DNA from: Leptolyngbya sp. NIES-3755
Lineage (GTDB): Bacteria > Cyanobacteriota > Cyanobacteriia > Leptolyngbyales > Leptolyngbyaceae
Assembly (NCBI GenBank): GCA_001548435.1
Contig: AP017308.1
Span: forward strand, 1,063,030 to 1,127,029
Direction of reading: 5' to 3'
DNA length: 64,000 bases
Positions 50,599 to 57,150 of this stretch are shown piece by piece; the first letter of the stretch is position 1, and the number at the start of each line of letters is the position of its first letter. A program made the translations under genes and the position numbers. The notes under the pieces are model-generated. The model searched no databases and was not told the DNA's origin. It saw only the letters and a list, made by a program, of their open reading frames with translations.

Positions 50599-50751
50599 GT
50601 TGCTCTCCTGTTTAGTATTAACAATGGGAAGATCTAGACTGTTTGCCTTTCTCCAACTAGGCTGGAAATTGCAGAATAGCTAGACATCTGCGTTGTTTAG
50701 CTTGCTCTCGTCAAAATCTTCGATAAAGTTCAACGCAGTGCGGAACTGTTC

Positions 50752-50841
50752 TGATCCTAGAAATTGACCTGAAAAGAATCATCTGAAGATCGTCTTGACC
50801 CACACTAAACGAAATAGAACAAATCTTGTTAACTTTCGTCT
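50752..50841. repeat. 90-nt intergenic repeat, copy A
   Basis: About 74 percent identical, gap-free, to 62418-62507. Core identical stretches are ATCGTCTTGACC and GTTAACTTTCGTCT. Both copies lie in divergent spacers, in the same orientation. Confidence 0.65.
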
Positions 50842-51011
50842 CTGAGAAAAGAAGTTTGAACACTATCCGAATAGGGTCACTCGCCCCAAGCCCAGCTTCC
50901 AAAACCCAATCCTAGTGCATCCTCATCTGCGCTAATTGTGAACTTCATGCTCTATTTGTGGTGGTTCAAGCAGATTCGATCGCAATTAGCAACACGGATA
51001 ACTTTTACAAC

Positions 51012-51040
51012 ATGAGAATTGATATGAGATTTATGGATTT
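51012..51040 (+). promoter_or_regulatory. Shared 29-nt upstream element, copy 4
   Basis: ATGAGAATTGAT, ATGAGATTT, ATGGATTT with ATG at 51012 and 51024. It lies 119 nt before the SLH-domain gene, and the CAATTAGCAACACGGATA block lies at 50982-50999 just upstream. Confidence 0.65.
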
Positions 51041-51158
51041 GAGAATCATCAATTCGCTTCTAGGATTGTTGGTATAAATCGAACAACAACCTTCATCAAC
51101 TCATACCATTTGAGTTGTTTGAGACACAGGAAACTCAATCCGATTAAGGAGAAGAAAC

Positions 51159-51380
51159 ATGACCAATATTACCTCCGTTAGCCAACTAACAGATGTCAAA
51201 CCTACCGACTGCTACTTCAAGGATTTGCAATCTCTAATTGAAAGATATGGTCTCAGTGTGGGCTATCCAGACGGAACATTTAGAGCGAATGAACCTCTGT
51301 CGAGAGCCGAAGCTGTTTCGCTTCTGAATCAAGCCTTAGATCGAGTCCTAGAATTGATCGCAGCTTCAGAGGCAGCATAG
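51159..51380 (+). CDS. Single SLH-domain protein
   Basis: A 73-residue protein that is essentially one S-layer homology domain: DVKPTDCYFKDLQSLIERY, then the signature GYPDGTFRANEPLSRAEAVSLLNQAL. Normal SLH proteins carry one to three such domains fused to a larger part and a signal peptide; this one has neither. AAGGAGAAGAAAC precedes ATG 51159. It could be a free-standing regulator or adaptor, or a remnant of a larger gene; the intact ribosome site and shared element 4 favour expression. Confidence 0.85.
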   Translation: MTNITSVSQLTDVKPTDCYFKDLQSLIERYGLSVGYPDGTFRANEPLSRAEAVSLLNQALDRVLELIAASEAA

Positions 51381-51639
51381 CCTGACAGATATCACGACCT
51401 TTTGCAGTCTCCCAACTCGTTACTAGACCACTGGCTCCTAGGGCAGCACTCACTGTTCCTAGGCAGCTTTCCCCGATCGTTGTTTCAATTCCAGCAAGGT
51501 TGACTCAGCCACCTTTGTATTACCCCAAGGTAGAACAATCTGTCAAGGCAAAGGGTATGAAGGGTTTGTTCTCTCTAGGTAGTCATCCTTGATCAACATT
51601 TGTCAAAGATACTTACTCAGAAATGCGAGGAAATAACTT

Positions 51640-51819
51640 ATGTTTTGGAACAATTCTTCTCAACCATCCCCTCAAGCCTACCAAGCAGGGTATCAAGATG
51701 GATACTGTGGCAAACGATCGCGCCGAGAGAAATTCCCAGGGCAGGAAGAAGAATATTCTAAAGGACACCGTAAAGGTTGGTCTGAAGGATATCAAGGACA
51801 GTACAGAACAACAAATTAG
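51640..51819 (+). CDS. Small Tyr/Gly-repeat protein, ribosome-modulation-factor-like pattern
   Basis: A 59-residue protein. GAGGA (51627-51631) gives an 8-nt spacing to ATG 51640. Residues 14-24 read YQAGYQDGYCG and 39-53 read YSKGHRKGWSEGYQG, separated by a basic stretch (KRSRREKFPG). The spacing of A-Y-x-x-G-x-x-x-G, a central Pro and a late G-W-x-x-G resembles ribosome modulation factor and related small GxxxG proteins, but this is a visual match only. It lies between the SLH gene and the second exoprotein gene. Confidence 0.6.
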   Translation: MFWNNSSQPSPQAYQAGYQDGYCGKRSRREKFPGQEEEYSKGHRKGWSEGYQGQYRTTN

Positions 51820-51862
51820 CTGGTTCCTGGGGTGGCACTCATTGTTAGGCAGCTTCTTGATC

Positions 51863-51890
51863 GAGCGTCTTTTACTAGCACGATCGAAGA
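51863..51890. repeat. 28-nt repeat, second copy
   Basis: GAGCGTCTTTTACT followed by an AGCACGATCG-type half; 26 of 28 bases match 39656-39683. Both copies lie just downstream of a gene. No function is apparent. Confidence 0.5.
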
Positions 51891-51907
51891 GTGTTGAGAC
51901 GATCGCT

Positions 51908-54505
51908 TTATTTCGATTGCACTGCACAGAAAGGAGAGTAAATCGCTTGTGTCATGCGACTGGGATGAGTCGCAACCAGACGAATGCTGCCATCTGGATG
52001 TTTGATCCAGCCTTGTGCTTCTACGATTGTGGGTGTGGATTGAGGGGTGGGAATTGAGGTTTGGGCGGAGGAGCGATCGTCGAGCCAGACTCGATCGCTC
52101 ATTAACGGTTGTCTCGGATCTTCGGGTAATCCACCCCGTCCCGTAATCGCGAACGAATCACCCTCATCGGCTGGACAAGTCGAGGCAATCAATCCACTCG
52201 TGTCTTGCAGCTCAGTCGGCAACTGCACGATGCCGCGACTCGGATCAACATCCGGCGTATTCAGCACGATCGTGCCACTGATGCCAAACTGAGAACTCGC
52301 AGTAATGCTACTCAATCCGGTCGTGGTGCTAGTCCGGGGTTGAATGCCGAAGAGTCCTTCGGTGGTGATGCGAATGTTGCCCCCGCGACCAGAAAAGGCA
52401 TTCGCTGAAATATTACTATTTTCTTGAGGCACAGCGACAATAAAGTTGCCATTCAATGTGATGTTGCCGCCATCGCCGCCTGCTTGTGCCGTTCCAGCGG
52501 TTGTGGAGATGAAGCTACCGCGCCGCAACAGCAGCAGAACGGGCACTTGCAGGGTGATGTTGCCGCCTTGCCCCGATGCCGTTTGTGCCTGAATCGAACC
52601 CCCGTTGTCGAGACGAAGTTGCCGAACTGCCCCCTCTAAGTTGCCGGCTACCCCCTGACCTTGAGAAGAGGCGGATAATTGCGCTCCATTCGTGATTGAA
52701 AATCGTCCGGTGCTAATTGCGATCGTTCCTCCCTGACCGATCGCTCCAACATCGACTGAACTAAAAGCACCGCTGGGAGATTTATTGCTGCCCACCCCAT
52801 CAAAGGACACGGCATCGATCGCGGTAATCGTGACATCTCCGGCATTCCCTTGTCCAACCGCGCTAGCGCCTACTTGCGCCCCGTTCGTGAGAGAGAGCGT
52901 ACCGGTCGTGATGCTGACCGTACCTCCCTGCCCGATGCCTTCAGATTCCACCGTACTAAAAGCACCGCTGCTAAATCCATTGCTGCCTACGCCATCAGAA
53001 GACACAGCATCACTCGCGGTAATCGTAATATTTCCAGCATTCCCTTGTCCAAATGTAGCAGCAACCACTTGCGCCCCGTTCGTGAGAGAAAGCGTCCCTG
53101 TGTTGATGCTGACGGTGCCACCCTGCCCGATGCCTCCAGGTCCCACTGCACTAAACGCGTTGCTGCTACCCCCATTGCTGCCCACCCCATCGAAGGACAC
53201 GGCATCGATCGCGGTAATCGTGACATTTCCGGCATTCCCTTGTCCAAATGTGGCAGCAACCAGGACCCCGCCGTTCGTGAGAGAGAGCGTACCGGTCGTG
53301 ATGCTAACCGTGCCTCCCTGACCGATGCCTCCAGATTCCACCGTGCTAAAAACACCGCTGCTAAATCCATCGCTGCTCACCCCATCGAAAGACACGGCAT
53401 CGATCGCGGTAATCGTGACGTTTCCGGCATTCCCTTGTCCAAATGTGCTAGCACCCACTACTGCCCCGTTGGTGAGAGAGAGCGTACCCGTGATGATGTT
53501 GATATTTCCAGCATTGCCTGTGCTACCTTCTGTAACATCATTCGTGATCAGCATTTCGTCGAGATTAACGGCTTCTGTAGCGTTGATGTCAATGTCTCCA
53601 GCTTGAGCCTCTACAGTTCCTAACCCTGCTGCGATGCCTGCTCGTATCCGTGTTCCGGCTCCAGTACTCGTGAAGTTGCGAGCGATAATCCCAATGCTGC
53701 CACCGTCGCCAGAACGAACATTGACGATCGCATCATTCCCGATCGCTATCTCTGCTCTTGCCACCCCATCTGGCACATTTACCCGAAGTTCCTGCCCCTG
53801 CTGTGTCAGCCCTACCTCACCCGATGCTGCCACCCCGACCAATTCCACCCGCCCCCCAGGGGCTAACAACTCTCCACCCTCAAGATTGACAGTGCCGCCG
53901 ACTAGGGCTAAGGTTTGCCCATTCGGAACTTGTAGAATGGCTCCTTGCGATCGAATCGCTCCTGGATTATTTCCATACTGCAACCCAATGGGTGTGCTAA
54001 TCGTGAGTAAGGGTGGAGCTTGTGGAGTACTGGCACTGAAAGCAAATCCATCGTTGAAGACGACGCGATCGCCACTACTGGCAAAAAACGACCCACGAAT
54101 ATCAAGCTGAGCATTCGTGCCAAACAAAATCCCATTCGGATTGAGCAAGAACAAACTCGCACTGCCATTCACACCCAACGTTCCCAAAATATTCGAGGGC
54201 GTTGTACCGGTGACTCGCGTAAAGATATTTCCAACTCCAGTCGGATTCCCAAAGTAGACGCGCCCACTGTCCCCCACATTGAAGTCCCGGAAACTATGAA
54301 ATAGAAGCGATCCTCGTTGTGCTCCTCCGCCAATCACATCAGCGGGCAGGGCATTGACTGTTCCAGGAGTGACGATCGATGATTCTGCTCCCAAGCTGCG
54401 ATCGGGGACGAGTTGAGCAGTAGCTTCGCTTCCCAAAAGGTTCGCAGGTGAAGCCATCGACAGTCCACTAATTCCAAGACACCAAGCTAGTAACTGCCGC
54501 ATCAT
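51908..54505 (-). CDS. Two-partner-secretion exoprotein, copy 2, with 65-residue tandem repeats
   Basis: An 865-residue paralogue of the copy-1 exoprotein: signal peptide, TPS domain with FLLNPNGILFG, and nearly the same C-terminal domain (LMSDRVWLDDRSSAQTS). The middle differs: four tandem 65-residue units, each with VSFDGVGSNG, GIGQGGTVSI and LSLTNGA, form a regular beta helix. No transporter partner is nearby. It diverges from the IS-broken hydrolase gene, and their shared upstream region carries the regulatory blocks. Confidence 0.92.
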   Translation of the reverse strand: MMRQLLAWCLGISGLSMASPANLLGSEATAQLVPDRSLGAESSIVTPGTVNALPADVIGGGAQRGSLLFHSFRDFNVGDSGRVYFGNPTGVGNIFTRVTGTTPSNILGTLGVNGSASLFLLNPNGILFGTNAQLDIRGSFFASSGDRVVFNDGFAFSASTPQAPPLLTISTPIGLQYGNNPGAIRSQGAILQVPNGQTLALVGGTVNLEGGELLAPGGRVELVGVAASGEVGLTQQGQELRVNVPDGVARAEIAIGNDAIVNVRSGDGGSIGIIARNFTSTGAGTRIRAGIAAGLGTVEAQAGDIDINATEAVNLDEMLITNDVTEGSTGNAGNINIITGTLSLTNGAVVGASTFGQGNAGNVTITAIDAVSFDGVSSDGFSSGVFSTVESGGIGQGGTVSITTGTLSLTNGGVLVAATFGQGNAGNVTITAIDAVSFDGVGSNGGSSNAFSAVGPGGIGQGGTVSINTGTLSLTNGAQVVAATFGQGNAGNITITASDAVSSDGVGSNGFSSGAFSTVESEGIGQGGTVSITTGTLSLTNGAQVGASAVGQGNAGDVTITAIDAVSFDGVGSNKSPSGAFSSVDVGAIGQGGTIAISTGRFSITNGAQLSASSQGQGVAGNLEGAVRQLRLDNGGSIQAQTASGQGGNITLQVPVLLLLRRGSFISTTAGTAQAGGDGGNITLNGNFIVAVPQENSNISANAFSGRGGNIRITTEGLFGIQPRTSTTTGLSSITASSQFGISGTIVLNTPDVDPSRGIVQLPTELQDTSGLIASTCPADEGDSFAITGRGGLPEDPRQPLMSDRVWLDDRSSAQTSIPTPQSTPTIVEAQGWIKHPDGSIRLVATHPSRMTQAIYSPFCAVQSK
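52616..53395 (-). repeat. Four tandem 195-bp coding repeats in exoprotein copy 2
   Basis: The same codons for VSFDG or VSSDG recur at 53381, 53186, 52991 and 52796, exactly 195 bp apart, each within a 65-codon unit. The fourth unit (52616-52810) is the most diverged in its second half. High nucleotide identity suggests recent amplification or gene conversion. Confidence 0.85.
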
Positions 54506-54618
54506 GACATATTCCTCAATGGTGTATCAACAGAAGCGAATCCTTACCATTAGTCTTGGGAACTAATCTACATTAGACTTTCTCGGACTCTACTTTGGTC
54601 ATTCAAGCAGATTCGACC

Positions 54619-54703
54619 AGGATTAGCAACACAAGTACTTTTGGCAACATCGGTCACATTTTTTACGAGTCAATATGAGATTTTGTATGAGATTTATGGA
54701 TTT
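54619..54703 (+). promoter_or_regulatory. GCAACAC block and shared 29-nt element, copy 5
   Basis: GGATTAGCAACACAAGTA is at 54619-54636. The 29-nt element (54675-54703) reads ATGAGATTTTGT, ATGAGATTT, ATGGATTT, the consensus form. It ends 47 nt before the hydrolase ATG and also faces the divergent exoprotein gene. Confidence 0.65.
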
Positions 54704-55537
54704 CAAAATCTTGAGGAAAACGCCAAGATGATCAGCAAGCAAATGCAAGAATGAAACTATCTATGTTCAACACTCAACCTATAACTGATATTAGCTTACA
54801 GGAAAGTAGAGCATTGTGCTTCGAGAATGTCCAAAGACAACCGTTGATTGATGACATTACGACTCAGGCGAAATTATTTGGTGGTCGTGGCTCTTGCTCC
54901 AGTTACCTTAAAGATTGCTCCTCCAAGTTCTTTAGCCCAGAACCTATCTACAAAAAGACAACCCAATTTACAACCACGATCGCGGCTGATGGCGATCTTG
55001 CTGATATCTACTATCCGGTTGTCCCTCGTTCATCTCAGACAGAATTCCCGATCGCGCTACTGTTACAAGGCGCACTGGTGGATAAAGCAGATTACTCAAA
55101 GTTTGCTTCGGAAGTTGCAAGCTATGGCTTTGTCGTCGTCGTACCCAATAACGAAAGAACAATCACGCTTCCAAATGGGCAGGCACTTACAGGACTACTC
55201 GCTGAACAGCAGCAGATCAATGATGTTCTAGCGCAGATGCGTTCGGAGGATACAAATTCTCGCTCTCCGATCGCTAAAATTGTAGATACCGAACGATTAG
55301 GATTGTTGGGACACTCTTTTGGCGGTGCGGTTGGTTTGGGTGCTAGTCAAGAAGAGGTTTGTCTCCTTGGCATTTGTTCTGGTAATTACACGAAACCACC
55401 GGAACTGATGGCAGGTATTTTCTACGGAGCCAGCTTCCGAGATCAAGTGACGAATGCTTTTCCACCTGTGAACAATCAAGGGGTTGCACTTGGCTTAATT
55501 TTGGGCGATCGCGATGGAGTGGTTCAACCTGGCTCTA

Positions 55538-56384
55538 GAGGGTGTTATGCACTTTTGTTAAACTGGAGGCATGAGTAGAAAGCCTTATCCCACAGATGTC
55601 AGCGACGAAGAATGGGTATTTGTCGCACCATACTTAACATTGATGAGCGAAGATGCACCGCAGCGCGAACACAGTCTGAGAGAAGTGTTTAACGGTTTAC
55701 GATACGTGGCGAGAAGCGGAGGAGCGTGGCGACTAATGCCGCATGACTTGCCGCCGTGGGCAGCGGTGTACCAACAAACGCAGCGGTGGATGAAAGCAGG
55801 GGTGTTTGAAACGATGGTACATGACCTGCGCGAATTGTTACGGCTTCTGTCTGGACGCAACGAGCAACCGAGTGCCGTGATTCTAGATAGTCGCACCTTA
55901 CAGTCTACGCTTGAGAGCGGACATCGAGCAGGGTACGACGGCGGGAAACGCAAGAAAGGCAGCAAAGTCCATATTGCGGTGGACACATTAGGGCAACTGT
56001 TAGCGTTGCACGTCACGCCTGCGAACGAGCAAGACCGTCACCAAGTCCAAGTTCTGGTTGAGCAAGTGCAACAAGTCACCGGAGACAACATAGAAGTGGC
56101 GTTTGTTGATCAAGCTTATACCGGAGAACCAGCGGCACAAGCGGCAGAACAGCAAGGAGTTCGATTGGAAGTCGTGAAACTGCCGGAAGCCAAGAAGGGC
56201 TTCGTGCTGCTTCCTCGTCGGTGGGTGGTCGAGCGTAGTTTTGGCTGGATGTCCCGGTTTCGGCGGTTAGTGCGAGATTATGAGCGTCTAGCTGAAACTT
56301 TAGCAGGGTTTCACCTGGTCGCGTTTGCGATGTTGATGGTCAAACAGTTTGTTGAACTTCGCTTTCAAAGTTCATAACACCCTC
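55538..56384 (+). mobile_element. IS5-family (IS427-type) insertion sequence
   Basis: An 847-bp element bounded by inverted repeats GAGGGTGTTATG...CATAACACCCTC and flanked by a TA target duplication (55536-55537 and 56385-56386). The outer ends match over 12 nt, and similarity continues inward (ACTTT). It carries a single transposase gene reading in the same direction as the broken hydrolase. A complete, probably active copy. Confidence 0.92.
55571..56377 (+). CDS. IS5-family DDE transposase
   Basis: A 268-residue transposase. The N-terminal helical part (YPTDVSDEEWVFVAPYL, ..NGLRYVARSGGAWRLMPHDLPPW) is IS5/IS427-typical. The catalytic triad is D in VILDSRTLQS, D in VAFVDQAYTG, and E in the ERSFGWMSRFRRLVRDYE motif. 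One uninterrupted frame, unlike IS427 elements that need a frameshift. ATG 55571 starts 34 nt inside the left end of the IS. Confidence 0.95.
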   Translation: MSRKPYPTDVSDEEWVFVAPYLTLMSEDAPQREHSLREVFNGLRYVARSGGAWRLMPHDLPPWAAVYQQTQRWMKAGVFETMVHDLRELLRLLSGRNEQPSAVILDSRTLQSTLESGHRAGYDGGKRKKGSKVHIAVDTLGQLLALHVTPANEQDRHQVQVLVEQVQQVTGDNIEVAFVDQAYTGEPAAQAAEQQGVRLEVVKLPEAKKGFVLLPRRWVVERSFGWMSRFRRLVRDYERLAETLAGFHLVAFAMLMVKQFVELRFQSS

Positions 56385-56731
56385 TAGCGAAAACACTTAC
56401 AATCAAATTCTCAATCCGCCTAAAGCGCTGATTACGATTGCAGGCGCAAATCACTATGGCATTACCAACGAAGATAATTTAGTCCGCGAACCGAATCGAC
56501 CGACTTTAGATCAAGACACTGCGATCGATACGATCGCCCGTTGGAGTGCCTTATTTTTGCAAGCACATTTACAAGATAACAAAGGTGCTTTTAACTATAT
56601 CTACAATACCGGTGATGCACTTGCTCCAAACGTTAGTGTAACGAGTGAACCCAAGGGGGTTTGGCATGAAAATTCTTATGATTACGCTCGCTGTTACAAT
56701 GCAAATTGAATCGCGCTAGAGGAAAACTTCA

Positions 56732-57118
56732 ATGTCACCTGAGTTAATTCAAAAACTGGTTACGTCGTACTTTTCTAGTCTTCAAACGATGGACATCGCA
56801 GCGTGGACAGAGAACTTTACGGAAGATGCGATCCTCTATGATCCAGTGGGCAATCCACCGAATAAAGCACGTGAAAATGCTAAAGCTTTCTTTGGACTGC
56901 TTTCAATGGCATTTGAGAAGCTAGAACTCTCTCAAGACCATATCTTCATTGCAGGGAATGGAGCAGCAGTGAAATGGACGATGCGAGCATCAGGTAAGAG
57001 CGGGAAACAGGGAACGGCTGAAGGAATCAGTGTGTTTGAAATGCACGAATCTGAAAAGATCCAGCAAGTTTCTTCCTACTGGGATGATGCGGCACTGATG
57101 GCTCAAATTCGGAGCTAG
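56732..57118 (+). CDS. NTF2/SnoaL-like protein
   Basis: A 128-residue NTF2-fold protein of the SnoaL/ketosteroid-isomerase superfamily. The landmarks are YFSSLQTMDIAAWTENFTEDAILYDPVG (helix then first strand), DHIFIAGNGAAVKWTMRASGKSG and ISVFEMHESEKIQQVSSYWDDAALM. GAGGAAAACTTC precedes ATG 56732. It starts 22 nt after the end of the broken hydrolase gene, so before the IS insertion the two were likely cotranscribed. The ligand is unknown. Confidence 0.88.
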   Translation: MSPELIQKLVTSYFSSLQTMDIAAWTENFTEDAILYDPVGNPPNKARENAKAFFGLLSMAFEKLELSQDHIFIAGNGAAVKWTMRASGKSGKQGTAEGISVFEMHESEKIQQVSSYWDDAALMAQIRS

Positions 57119-57150
57119 AGAGCGATCGATATCAGCTTTCTATAGTTGAT

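Larger units (their letters stand above)
50599..51158. other. Intergenic region with two repeated blocks
   Basis: A 560-bp divergent spacer. Positions 50752-50841 match 62418-62507 at about 67 of 90 bases without gaps. Positions 50966-51040 hold the shared GCAACAC block and element copy 4. No gene is evident. Confidence 0.6.
54751..56709 (+). pseudogene. Alpha/beta hydrolase (chlorophyllase/dienelactone-hydrolase-like) split by an IS
   Basis: The gene is interrupted at 55538 by an 847-bp insertion sequence. Removing the IS and one copy of the duplicated TA restores a single 369-codon frame (...QPGSSENTYNQILNPPK...), ending at TGA 56707-56709. The left part carries the nucleophile elbow GHSFGGA (S189) and the acid region LILGDRDGVV (D253 or D255); the catalytic His (GANHYGI) is in the right part, so the left fragment cannot be a full enzyme. 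The family resembles cutinase/PET-hydrolase-like and chlorophyllase-type lipolytic enzymes. The sequence shows no other damage, so the insertion is recent. Confidence 0.9.

Noticed and set aside
52616-53395. Possible CRISPR array because of regular spacing
   Set aside because: The units are contiguous 195-bp coding repeats in frame with a secreted protein; there are no short palindromic repeats separated by unique spacers.
52850-53623. Long open frame (257 codons) on the plus strand across exoprotein copy 2
   Set aside because: It is the antisense of the 195-bp repeat units; the amino-acid composition (Arg/His/Ser-rich, repetitive) and lack of a ribosome site mark it as a shadow frame.
55571-56377. 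Transposase as part of the surrounding hydrolase gene
   Set aside because: Its terminal inverted repeats and the TA duplication show that it is an inserted IS unrelated to the host gene.
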